From NCBI RefSeq assembly GCF_029968015.1, contig NZ_JASCIS010000043.1, positions 1 to 64,000 on the forward strand: 64,000 nt of DNA, read 5' to 3'. This DNA comes from Streptomyces luteolus (lineage in GTDB: Bacteria > Actinomycetota > Actinomycetes > Streptomycetales > Streptomycetaceae). The notes beneath the pieces were generated by a model that saw nothing but the letters and a program-made list of their open reading frames with translations, was not told the origin of the DNA and did no database searches. Within the stretch, counting starts at the first letter, position 1, and every line of letters begins with the position of its first letter. Shown one piece after another: positions 7,855-15,993 of this stretch. The position numbers and the translations under genes are program-made.

Positions 7855-9048
7855 GTGACCGGCTTCCGTTCCCTTCGCTCCGGGCTCCGCTCGCTGCGGC
7901 CCGCACCTTTCGGCGCCGATCCGAGCGGTGAGCGCCTGGCGCGGATCCACAGCTCGCCGAACTTCGCGAACGGCCGGTTCACCAACCCGGTGGGGGCGCG
8001 CGTCGGCCCCCTGGGCTCCAAGATCGAGTTCGCGAAGACGTACTTCCGCAAGGAGGAGCGGCTGCGCCGGGCGCCTTCCGGGACGGTGCCCGTGCACCCG
8101 ACGACGCTCGCCGACCTCGCGCGTCCGCCCGCGAGCGGCCTGCGGCTGACCTGGATGGGCCACTCCAGCGTGCTCGCGGAGATCGACGGGCGCCGGGTGC
8201 TCTTCGACCCGGTGTGGGGAGAGCGCTGCTCTCCCTTCGATTTCGTCGGGCCGAAGCGGCTGCATCCGGTGCCGGTCCCGCTCACCGCGCTCGGCCCCGT
8301 GGACGCGGTCGTCATCTCGCACGACCACTACGACCACCTGGACCTGCCCACGATCAAGGCCCTGGCCGACACGGACACGGTCTTCGCGGTGCCGCTCGGC
8401 GTCGGGGCGCACCTGGAGCACTGGGGCGTCTCCCCGGACCGCCTGCGCGAGCTGGACTGGAACGAGCAGACGCGGATCGCGGGGCTCAGCCTCACCGCCA
8501 CCCCGGCCCGGCACTTCTGCGGCCGCGGTCTGCGCAACGAACAGCACACGCTGTGGGCGTCCTGGGTCGTGGCGGGGGACGAGCACCGCGTCTTCCACTC
8601 CGGGGACACCGGATACTTCCCGGGCTTCCGCGACATCGGTGCGGAGCACGGCCCGTTCGACGCGACGATGATCCAGATCGGCGCGTACAGCGAGTACTGG
8701 CCGGACATCCACATGACCCCCGAGGAGGGCGTCCAGGCCCACCTCGACCTCCAGGGCGGCCGGCCGCACGGCGCGCTCCTCCCCATCCACTGGGGCACGT
8801 TCAACCTGGCCCCGCACCCGTGGGCCGAGCCCGGCGAGTGGACCCGGCACGCCGCGGAGGAGGCCGCCCAGCCGGTCGCCACGCCCCACCCCGGCGAGCC
8901 CTTCGAGCCCGCGGGGGAGCTTCCCGCTCAGGCGTGGTGGCGCCCGGTCTCCGCACCCCTCGCCCAGCCGTGGCGCCTGCGGTCGGAGGCGGACGACGTG
9001 GCGGTGGCCACCACCCGGGCGGGCCTCGACCTGGCCCGGGAGGGGTGA
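7855..9048 (+). CDS. MBL-fold metallohydrolase, NAPE-PLD-like
   Basis: The 397-residue protein has the metallo-beta-lactamase motif HDHYDHLD (His156, Asp157, His158, Asp160, His161), an early conserved TWMGHSSVLAEIDGRRVLFD stretch, HSGDTGYFPGF for the bridging Asp, and PIHWGTF for the final His. The N-terminal cap with PNFANGRFTNP is typical of the bacterial relatives of N-acyl-phosphatidylethanolamine phospholipase D, including UlaG-like lactonases. It is cytoplasmic and binds two Zn or Fe ions by family rule. GTG 7855 is preceded by GGAGG with good spacing. The substrate could be a phospholipid or a lactone; sequence alone does not say. Confidence 0.85.
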   Translation: MTGFRSLRSGLRSLRPAPFGADPSGERLARIHSSPNFANGRFTNPVGARVGPLGSKIEFAKTYFRKEERLRRAPSGTVPVHPTTLADLARPPASGLRLTWMGHSSVLAEIDGRRVLFDPVWGERCSPFDFVGPKRLHPVPVPLTALGPVDAVVISHDHYDHLDLPTIKALADTDTVFAVPLGVGAHLEHWGVSPDRLRELDWNEQTRIAGLSLTATPARHFCGRGLRNEQHTLWASWVVAGDEHRVFHSGDTGYFPGFRDIGAEHGPFDATMIQIGAYSEYWPDIHMTPEEGVQAHLDLQGGRPHGALLPIHWGTFNLAPHPWAEPGEWTRHAAEEAAQPVATPHPGEPFEPAGELPAQAWWRPVSAPLAQPWRLRSEADDVAVATTRAGLDLAREG

Positions 9049-9106
9049 GGGGCCTCGGCCGAGGCGTGGCCTCGCGGCTCCCGTTCGGTCCGACCCCCAT
9101 AGGCAT

Positions 9107-9724
9107 CTCGGACGGGTACGGGACGCCCTGACCCTCGCGCACCGGCCCCATGCGACCGTCCCGCGCGACCACCGCACCGGCAGGCCCCTGCCCGACGGCG
9201 AACGGCTCGCCCTCTTCGTCGACCGGCTCATGGACTACCGGGCGGCCCAGGTGCACACCTGTACGGCCGACCGCACCGCAGAGGTGCTCGCCGACGTGCT
9301 GCGCGAGCGCGGAGTGCGGAGCGCGGAGGGTCGGGGTGCCCGCGGGGCTCGACCGGGGCTGGCTCGCGGTGTACGACGTGAGGTGCGGGAGGACGCGGCG
9401 GAGATTCCGGCGCCACAACTCGACGCGCTGGACGGGGTGGTGACGGCCTCGGCGGTCGGCTGCGCCGGGTCCGGCACGATCTTCCTCGACGGCTTTGCCG
9501 ACCAGGGGCGGCGGGCGCTGTCGCTGGTGCCCGACCTTCATGTGTGCGTCGTCGATCTGTCGTCAGTGGAGGCGGGCGTGCCGGACGCGGTGGTCGCGGC
9601 TCGTGCCGCAGCGGCCCGCGCCCCTGATCAGCGGGCCGTCGACCACGTCCGACATCGAGCTGGAACGCGTCGAGGCGTGCGCAGCCCGCGCGTCCTGGAC
9701 GTGGTGATCCGCGCGGACGCGTGA
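9107..9724 (+). pseudogene. lutC: LutC-type (LUD domain) lactate utilisation protein, decayed
   Basis: The remnant lacks a start codon and begins in the middle of LGRVRDALTLAHRPHATVPR. Its frame changes near 9325 to RRVGVPAGLDRGWLAVYD, returns near 9375 to EDAAEIPAPQLDALDGVVTA and GTIFLDGFADQGRRALSLVP, leaves again near 9595 (RLVPQRPAPLISGPSTTSD) and returns near 9680 before TGA 9722-9724. These blocks are the characteristic LUD-domain sequence of LutC/YkgG, a subunit for L-lactate oxidation with LutA and LutB. No lutA or lutB lies nearby. Four compensating slips and no start make a functional product unlikely. Confidence 0.7.
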
Positions 9725-9744
9725 GCAGGCGGGGGAGGGGGCGG

Positions 9745-10060
9745 GGCGTGAGGGGCGTCCCCTCGGATCTCTGCGGGTCCGCGACTTCCCCGGCCCCGGC
9801 CCCGGCCGGGGCGCCCCCAGGCCTCCGGCCGGGACCGCAGCCTCCGGCTGGGACCGCAGGCTCCGGCCGGGTCCCTCAGCCTCCAGCCGGGACCCCCAGC
9901 CCCCGGCCGGGACCCCCAGCCTCCAGCCGGGACCCCCAGCCTCCAGCCGGGACCCCCAGCCTCCAGCCGGGACCCCAGCCTCCAGCCGGAGGATCCTCAT
10001 GACGCCGGAGCCTGATCCGCGAAGATCGGAAAGGCGCCCCAGGCCTTGTCCGTCAAGTCC
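9745..10060. repeat. MITE-like relic with internal 20-bp tandem repeats
   Basis: The ends resemble the termini of the element at 58541-58796: CGGATCTCTGCGGGTCCGCG near 9764 on the left and CCTGATCCGCGAAGATCGG near 10012 on the right, in inverse orientation. Between them about nine copies of a 20-bp unit (CTCCAGCCGGGACCCCCAGC, 9828-9990) have expanded. I read it as a degenerate member of the same family, enlarged by tandem duplication. Confidence 0.55.
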
Positions 10061-10841
10061 GCCCCCACCCTCGGGCGGAAGGTGCCCCCAGCCGCCGCGA
10101 CGCCATGCACGCTCCCCCAGCCTCCAGCCCGGGGGCCCACTCGCCGCACCGGGCGAAGGCCCAAGTGCATCCAGTACGAGTCCAGTACGAGTCCAGTACG
10201 AGCCAGGACGAGGGCCTGCGCCCGGCACGCCGAGAGCACGCACTGGGGGACCCCCGGCCGCAGGCGGGGGGGGGGAGAGAGAGCCGCAGGGCCTGGCCTC
10301 CCGGCGGACGGCGGGACTGTGCGAGCACGACGCAGGGCGCGTGCCCGCCACCCCACCCCCGACGGAACAAGAGCCTCCGCCCCGTCAAGCCTTCATCCCA
10401 TGAACGTACACAGACTGTTCCGTGCCACTTGTGTGGAGGTCCCTGACGGGCAGTCATGAAGGCCGGACCGAGCGTCGATTGCCGGACAGAGTCAGCGGCG
10501 GGGCAGAACCGGCCGACGCTGATGTTTAGTTGGCGCTCGCACGCGCGATCGAGGGGTGCGGTAGGGCGAATTTGAGCCACGGTGGCGCGTGGGGTCACAA
10601 CGGCCCCAAGGGTTACTCGGAATCACACGTGTCTCAAGAATCCCGCTGGTCGGGCGGTGTCGAGGGGCTGCAAAGCGGAGCGCCCGTCTCGGTGGCTGAG
10701 ACCAGGGGCGGTCCGTCGGCCGCAGTGGCGAAAAAGCGTCCTTCACACTAGGTAGGAGACCTGCCAAGGTCAGCAGGCATATGAGTCCTACAAGTTCATC
10801 CGGCACGCGCACGCGTCCCGCCCCGTGGGTTGGAGGAGCAC
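10061..10841. other. gene-free spacer upstream of the P450 gene
   Basis: No coding region is supported. 10110-10310 holds more repeat-family sequence, including three copies of GAGTCCAGTAC-like units near 10180 and a G run of about ten near 10265. 10400-10840 is ordinary promoter-type sequence. CCTGC-N8-GCAGG (10760-10777) is a small inverted repeat about 65 bp before the P450 start and a possible operator. Confidence 0.4.
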
Positions 10842-12221
10842 ATGTCCGTTGACGCCTCGATAGCCTGTCCACAATCCGTTCCCCCGCAACAAGCACAGCA
10901 GTCGGTTCCGGCCGAATCGGCCGAAGCGGCGGCGCCGCCGGCGCCCGACGTATCGCGTCAGGTGGCCGTACTCCTCTCCCGGTTACGTTCAGCACGCAAA
11001 TTCGGGGACGGGCAGAGCAACCCCTGGCCCGCCTACGAGAAGCTGCGCGAGTGCGGTGACGTCGTGCCGTCCCCGTGGGGCGGCGTGATGGTCACGTCGT
11101 ACGAGGCCGCCAGCGCGGTGCTGCGCGACCGCTCGTACCGCACACCGGACCTCGAATGGCGTCTGAAGCAGGGCGAGCCGAGGTGGACGTCCCCCGCCTC
11201 CACCGAGTTCAGCCAGATGATCATGCTTCTGAACGCCCCCGAGCACACCCGGCAGCGCCGCGTGCTCGGCAATACCTTCGACCGTGGCACACTCGACCAA
11301 CTCGGCGCAGTAGTTGGTGGGTTGGTGGACGGCGTGCTCGACGAACTCGAAGTGCGGATGAAGGAGGACGGCGAGGCCGACTACGCGGACATCGTCGGCG
11401 ACGGCCTCCCCGTGGCCGCCGTAGGACGCTGGCTCGGTGTGCCCGCCGCCGACTACCGTAAGCTGCGCGACTGGACGCACGGGCAGGCCTGGTCGCAGGA
11501 ACTCTTCCCCACGCCCGCACAGTTGGCCGTCGCCGACGAGTCCGCCCTGAACCTCAAGGCGTACTTCGAGGACCTGGTGGCCGAACGCACCAAGTCGCCC
11601 GGCGAGGACGTACTCTCCTCCTGGATCCGAGCATGGAGCGAGGTGGAGAAGGACCCCCAGCAGGCGGCGACCATCGTGCAGCGGCTGGCAACCTTCTCCA
11701 TCATGGCGGGACTTGAGACGACGTCCAATCTCCTCAACGCCGCGATGTGGCTCCTCGACCGGCATCCGGACCAGGCCGACTGGCTCCGATACCACCCCGA
11801 AGGGATTCCCGCAGCGACTGAGGAGATTCTTCGTTATGACCCCGCGGTGTCGATAACCACTCGTGTAGGGTCCCGCAGTGACTCTCTGTCAGATATTGCC
11901 GTAGGCAAGGGGCAGTTGGTGTACGTGTGCATAGGCTCGGCACATCATGATCCGAGGTTCATAGCCGACCCCGATCGATTCGATGTGCGACGCCCCGGGC
12001 CCTCCCGGCATCTGGCCTTCGGGCAGGGTGCCCACTTCTGTCTCGGGGCCGGACTCGGCAGGCTGGAGGGCCATGTGCTGCTCCGGAAGCTGCTGACCCG
12101 CTTTCCCACACTGCGGGTGGTGTCCGAGCCGCAATGGGAGCCGAGGGTGGCGTTCCGGCGGATGGCCAGTCTGCGGGTGGGCCTCGCGCCCAAGCCGCGC
12201 TTCTACTCTTTCGGAGCGTGA
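10842..12221 (+). CDS. cytochrome P450
   Basis: The 459-residue soluble bacterial P450 has I-helix AGLETT (about 289-294), K-helix EILR (the ExxR motif, about 328-331) and heme loop AFGQGAHFCLGAGLGRLE with proximal Cys400. ATG 10842 is used because GGAGGAG lies six bases upstream; a TTG four codons earlier would place the ribosome site inside the gene. The N terminus has an extra 40-residue Gln/Pro/Ala-rich leader. It is coupled by a short overlap to an enoyl-CoA hydratase gene and then to a conservon, so the three units may share a transcript. Redox partners are not encoded nearby, and the substrate is unknown. Confidence 0.9.
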   Translation: MSVDASIACPQSVPPQQAQQSVPAESAEAAAPPAPDVSRQVAVLLSRLRSARKFGDGQSNPWPAYEKLRECGDVVPSPWGGVMVTSYEAASAVLRDRSYRTPDLEWRLKQGEPRWTSPASTEFSQMIMLLNAPEHTRQRRVLGNTFDRGTLDQLGAVVGGLVDGVLDELEVRMKEDGEADYADIVGDGLPVAAVGRWLGVPAADYRKLRDWTHGQAWSQELFPTPAQLAVADESALNLKAYFEDLVAERTKSPGEDVLSSWIRAWSEVEKDPQQAATIVQRLATFSIMAGLETTSNLLNAAMWLLDRHPDQADWLRYHPEGIPAATEEILRYDPAVSITTRVGSRSDSLSDIAVGKGQLVYVCIGSAHHDPRFIADPDRFDVRRPGPSRHLAFGQGAHFCLGAGLGRLEGHVLLRKLLTRFPTLRVVSEPQWEPRVAFRRMASLRVGLAPKPRFYSFGA

Positions 12222-12223
12222 CG

Positions 12224-13006
12224 ATGACTCAGCAGACCTTCTCCGTGGACGACTTGAAGACCCTCGACGTCACCGAGAGCGGCGCCGCCCTGCACGTACG
12301 CATGCGCCGCGAGGGCGCCAAGAACGTCGCCGACGAGGCACTCCTCGACGACCTCGCGGACGTACTCGCACACCTGCGGAAACGCCCCGACCTGCGGGTG
12401 CTTGTACTCGCGGGCGAGGAGACGGAGTTCTGCCTCGGCGGCGACCGCCACGAACTGGAGTCGCTGGCCGAGGCCGACACCACCGGCGAGGCCGTCCTCC
12501 GGGTCGCCGAGAAGGCCCGACGCGTCTGCGAGGCCCTGGAGTCCGCCGACGTGGCCACCATCGCCGCCGTCCGCGGACCCGCCGTGGGCGCCGGAGTGGC
12601 CCTGGCCCTCTACTGCGACCTGCGCGTCGGTACCGTCGACTGCACCTTCCGGATGCCCGAACTCGGCCTCGGGCTCCCGACGGCCTGGGGCGGCGCGCTG
12701 AGCCGGCTGATCGCCGAGGTCGGCGCACCCCGTATCCGGGAAATGGTGCTGACCTGCGACGTCGTGGACTCTGCGCGAGCCCTGGAGTGGTCGCTGCTGC
12801 ACCGCGTGGCAGCCGACTCCACGGAGCTCGACAAGATCGTCGACCGGTGGGCACGCACCATCGCACGCCGTTCACCCGCCGCACTGCGTGGCACCAAGGC
12901 TCTGATGCGCGCATACGGGACCCCCGCCCGTAGCGGCGACCTCACGGGACTCGACGGCTATCTCCTGGCGACGGCGCTCAACGCGCGCCAGGCGAAGGGG
13001 CGTTGA
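12224..13006 (+). CDS. enoyl-CoA hydratase/isomerase family protein
   Basis: The 260-residue crotonase-fold protein shows TEFCLGGDRHELE, the first oxyanion block, and AAVRGPAVGAGVALALYCDL with FRMPELGLGLPTAWGGALSR, the CoA-binding and catalytic region. ATG 12224 has a GGAG seven bases upstream; the GTG at 12218 would overlap the P450 stop as GTGA. Crotonase members hydrate, isomerise or hydrolyse acyl-CoA thioesters. Together with the P450 it could modify an acyl-CoA-linked substrate, but no biosynthetic cluster is visible around them. The 51-bp gap to cvnA allows read-through. Confidence 0.85.
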   Translation: MTQQTFSVDDLKTLDVTESGAALHVRMRREGAKNVADEALLDDLADVLAHLRKRPDLRVLVLAGEETEFCLGGDRHELESLAEADTTGEAVLRVAEKARRVCEALESADVATIAAVRGPAVGAGVALALYCDLRVGTVDCTFRMPELGLGLPTAWGGALSRLIAEVGAPRIREMVLTCDVVDSARALEWSLLHRVAADSTELDKIVDRWARTIARRSPAALRGTKALMRAYGTPARSGDLTGLDGYLLATALNARQAKGR

Positions 13007-13057
13007 GCGTGAGGCATCGATTAGACGAAGGAGGATGGGCCGAGGGGCCCTAGAGCG

Positions 13058-14647
13058 ATGATCCAATACCTTGGGCAGCAGGACTGGGTGTTCTGGTGCC
13101 TGATCGGGGCCATGGTTGTCCTCGTGGTGCTCGCACTGCGAGGGCACAATGTGGCCCGCGTACAACGCAAGCGCAGCGCCGAGGCGATGGCGCAGCGACA
13201 GCGGAGGGACGACGCGGCACGCTATCTCCTGGAGAACTACCTGCCGCGCCTCGCCAACCCCAACGAAACCCCGCCGCCCTTCCAACTCCCCGAGGCCTAT
13301 GGCTCGTTGGCGGGCAGCGACTTCGAGCACGACCTGCGGGTCATCGCCGAGTGGTTCTCGCAGCTGAGCGACGTCGCCCGGGACCGCATGGGCGAGTCCC
13401 TGTGGAAGCTCCTCAAGGTCATCGGCGAGAGCTTCCTGGCCCGCGGCTCCGAGCAGCAGAAGACCATCAGCGACCTGGAGCGGATGCTCCAGGACCCCCG
13501 GCTCCTCGAAGCGCTGATGAAGGTCGACCACCGCACGTCGTACTTCCTCCGCAAGGCGAGGAACATCGTGGTGCTCTGCGGCGGCTTCCCCGGCCGCTCC
13601 CGCGTACCCGAGACCGCGACGGACGTCGTCCGCGGCGCCACCGGCTACATCCGCGGCTTCACCCGCGTACGCCTCGTCAACGAGCTGGACGTCGGAGTGG
13701 CCGCGCACGCCGTCAACCCCGTGGTGCACGCCGTGGCCGAACTCCTCGACAACGCCGACCAGTTCAGCAACCCCGAGCAGCCCATCGAGGTCGAGCTGGA
13801 GCGCCTGCCCAACGGCGTGGCCATCTCCGTCGACGACCGCGGCCTCGGCATGGCCCCCAAGAAGGTCCAGGAGGCCAACGAACTCCTGTCCCACCCCCCG
13901 GCCCTGGACATCGAGGAGCTCGCCGAGGAGCCCAGCTTCGGCTTCCGCGTCGTCGGCCAGCTCGCCCAGCAGTACGGCTTCTCCGTCGGTCTCAAGACCA
14001 GCCTCTACAAGGGCGTACGAGCCGTCATCATGCTGCCCAACGCGCTGCTCACGCAGATGCCCGACAGCGCGCCCAGGCAGGTGCCCGGCGTAGCTCCGCA
14101 GCGCCCCATGGACGTCCTCAACGGCCATGCCGCAGCGGCCCCTTCGGCCGCCGCGCCGCTCACCGCGGCCGCCGAGGAGCGTCCCGCCGTGGCGCCCCCG
14201 CCGCCCGCGGCCAGGCCCGCACCGGCCGCGCGGCCCGCGCCCGCGCCGATGCCCGCACCCCGGCAGGAGCCCACGCCCACGCACGCGCCGATACAGTCCA
14301 CCGAGCCCGCGCTCACGCCCCCGCCCGCGCCCGAACCCCCGCGCCCGCACACGCCGTCCACCACCGGTGACTGGACCGCGGCGCCCGGGCCCGAGTCGCC
14401 CACCGAGGCCGACCGGCGCGAGGGGGCCGCGCCGCCCGGCGCCGGCGACCTCGGCACCACATCGGGCGGACTGCCGCGGCGCCGCCGCAAGGCACCGACC
14501 GCGGACGCGCGACTCCAGGACGGCGACGTGCAGCCTCCCCGCTCCGCGGAGGAGACCGCGCGCCGTATGGCTGCACTGCAGCGGGGCAACCGTGAGGGCC
14601 GTGTCAGCAGCACGGCAGACGAGCACAAGGGGACGACAACTTCATGA
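13058..14647 (+). CDS. cvnA: conservon sensor-kinase-like protein CvnA (conservon 1)
   Basis: The 529-residue membrane protein has one N-terminal transmembrane helix (about 10-28), a helical dimerisation region, and a GHKL ATPase domain with N box HAVAELLDNADQFS and DDRGLGMAPKK. The C-terminal third (about 345-500) is Pro/Ala-rich and unstructured. This is the CvnA class of Streptomyces conservons, proposed to act as a membrane-bound platform resembling a GPCR-G-protein complex rather than a normal histidine kinase. It lacks the usual periplasmic sensor. Its stop overlaps cvnB as ATGA, the first of four such couplings. Conservons have been tied to control of antibiotic production and aerial growth. 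Confidence 0.9.
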   Translation: MIQYLGQQDWVFWCLIGAMVVLVVLALRGHNVARVQRKRSAEAMAQRQRRDDAARYLLENYLPRLANPNETPPPFQLPEAYGSLAGSDFEHDLRVIAEWFSQLSDVARDRMGESLWKLLKVIGESFLARGSEQQKTISDLERMLQDPRLLEALMKVDHRTSYFLRKARNIVVLCGGFPGRSRVPETATDVVRGATGYIRGFTRVRLVNELDVGVAAHAVNPVVHAVAELLDNADQFSNPEQPIEVELERLPNGVAISVDDRGLGMAPKKVQEANELLSHPPALDIEELAEEPSFGFRVVGQLAQQYGFSVGLKTSLYKGVRAVIMLPNALLTQMPDSAPRQVPGVAPQRPMDVLNGHAAAAPSAAAPLTAAAEERPAVAPPPPAARPAPAARPAPAPMPAPRQEPTPTHAPIQSTEPALTPPPAPEPPRPHTPSTTGDWTAAPGPESPTEADRREGAAPPGAGDLGTTSGGLPRRRRKAPTADARLQDGDVQPPRSAEETARRMAALQRGNREGRVSSTADEHKGTTTS

Positions 14648-15051
14648 GTGACACGACGAGCAAGCCCGCGTGGATGCTGCGCAGCCTCCTCGAGATCCCC
14701 GAGGTCCTGCACGCGGTGCTGCTCTCCCGGGACGGGCTCATGCAGGCCCGCACCGAGGAGATCAGCAAGGACGAGGCGGACACCTACTCCGCCGCCATGT
14801 CCGGCCTCGCGTCACTGTGCCAGGACCCCATCTTCAGCGGCGGGGCGCACAACCCCTGGCTCCAAACGATGATCGAGTTCGACTCGCGGTACGTCTTCGC
14901 CATTCGTGCCGGAGCGGGCGCCTACCTGGGTGTGTCGACGACGGCCGCGGTGGACATCGCCGCCATCAGCCGCCGCATGCAGGAACTGGTCGGCCAGATC
15001 GGGCACGAGATGGCCGTAGCGGACCGGCAGGGCTTTGGCTACCACGGATGA
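14644..15051 (+). CDS. cvnB: roadblock/LC7 protein CvnB (conservon 1)
   Basis: The 135-residue roadblock/LC7-fold protein carries MLRSLLEIPEVLHAVLLSRD at the N terminus, the first beta strand pair of the fold, and ends with GHEMAVADRQGF. Roadblock proteins modulate Ras-like GTPases; in conservons CvnB is thought to bind CvnA and the GTPase CvnD. ATG 14644 overlaps the cvnA stop and the stop overlaps the cvnC ATG, so stoichiometric translation is likely. Length and sequence are typical of the family. Confidence 0.9.
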   Translation: MSDTTSKPAWMLRSLLEIPEVLHAVLLSRDGLMQARTEEISKDEADTYSAAMSGLASLCQDPIFSGGAHNPWLQTMIEFDSRYVFAIRAGAGAYLGVSTTAAVDIAAISRRMQELVGQIGHEMAVADRQGFGYHG

Positions 15052-15407
15052 GCGGCCAGGACGACAGCTCACTGGTCCGCTCTTATGTCATCACCGGTGG
15101 GCGAGCCAAGCCGTCGAGAGCGGACATCGACGTCATCACCCTGATCAAGGCGACCCCCAGTAACGAGCCCCTGCACCGGCTCAACCGGGAGAAGCGCTCC
15201 ATCGTCGAACTCTGCCGAGGCGGAGCGCTGATGACGGTCGCCGAGGCAGCGGGCTACCTCAACCTGTCGGTGGCGCTGACCAAGGTGCTGGTCGCCGACC
15301 TCGTCGACGAGCAGCTCATCACCACCCGCACGTCGCCCACCAGCACCCCCGCCACAGACAGAACCCTCCTGGAGGAGGTCCTCAATGGGCTCCGCGCCCG
15401 TCTCTAA
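15048..15407 (+). CDS. cvnC: DUF742 protein CvnC (conservon 1)
   Basis: The 119-residue DUF742 protein has LVRSYVITGGRAKPSRADID at the N terminus and a winged-helix-like half, VAEAAGYLNLSVALTKVLVA, ending DRTLLEEVLNGLRARL. The end motif LLEEVLxGLRxRL recurs in the second conservon. Start and stop overlap cvnB and cvnD (23 bp with the latter). The winged-helix part suggests nucleic-acid or protein binding; its exact role is not established. Confidence 0.9.
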   Translation: MSGQDDSSLVRSYVITGGRAKPSRADIDVITLIKATPSNEPLHRLNREKRSIVELCRGGALMTVAEAAGYLNLSVALTKVLVADLVDEQLITTRTSPTSTPATDRTLLEEVLNGLRARL

Positions 15408-15993
15408 GCAGCCCATATATCTGGCCGACACCGTGCAAGTGGCCACGAAGATCCTGGTCGCGGGGCACTTCGGCGTCGGCAAGACCACGTACGTGGGAAC
15501 CCTGTCCGAGATCGACCCGCTCCGTACCGAAGAGGTCATGACGGCCTCCAGCGTGGGCTACGACGACCTGGTCGGCCTCCCGGACAAGAAGACCACCACC
15601 GTCGCCATGGACTTCGGCCGGCTCACGCTGAGCCCCCGCCTCGTCCTGTACCTGTTCGGCGCCCCCGGCCAGGAGCGCTTCCGGCGCCTCTGGCAGGACC
15701 TGGCGTACGGCGCACTCGGCGCCCTCGTCCTCGCCGACACCCGCAACCTCGCCGAGTCGTTCCCGGTGTTCGACCGCGTCGAGGAGTTCGGACTGCCCTA
15801 CGGCGTCGCCGTGAACCACTTCGCGGGCGGGCGCAGGTTCGACGAGGCCGAGGTCCGGGACGCGCTCGACCTGCACCAGGACACCCCGTTGGTCACCTGC
15901 GACGCACGTGACCCCCAGTCCTCCACCATCGCCCTGATCCGCCTCGTGGAACACCTCCACGAGCGGGCCGTACACCAAGAGAGCTTCCGGTGA
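15385..15993 (+). CDS. cvnD: Ras-like small GTPase CvnD (conservon 1)
   Basis: The 202-residue GTPase has P-loop GHFGVGKTT (27-35), switch II FGAPGQERF (about 91-99) where the usual DxxG Asp is replaced as in other CvnD/MglA-like proteins, and AVNHFAG at the guanine-binding position, an altered N/TKxD. This is the G-protein of the conservon, assumed to switch between GTP and GDP under control of CvnA, CvnB and CvnC. It overlaps cvnC by 23 bp and the P450 gene by GTGA. Confidence 0.9.
   Translation: MGSAPVSKQPIYLADTVQVATKILVAGHFGVGKTTYVGTLSEIDPLRTEEVMTASSVGYDDLVGLPDKKTTTVAMDFGRLTLSPRLVLYLFGAPGQERFRRLWQDLAYGALGALVLADTRNLAESFPVFDRVEEFGLPYGVAVNHFAGGRRFDEAEVRDALDLHQDTPLVTCDARDPQSSTIALIRLVEHLHERAVHQESFR

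Noticed and set aside
9828..9990. CRISPR-like array of 20-bp repeats
   Set aside because: The units are contiguous with no unique spacers and no cas genes are near; it is a tandem repeat within a MITE-like relic.
10830..10841. TTG start for the first P450
   Set aside because: The GGAGGAG ribosome site would lie within the coding sequence; ATG 10842 is correctly spaced.
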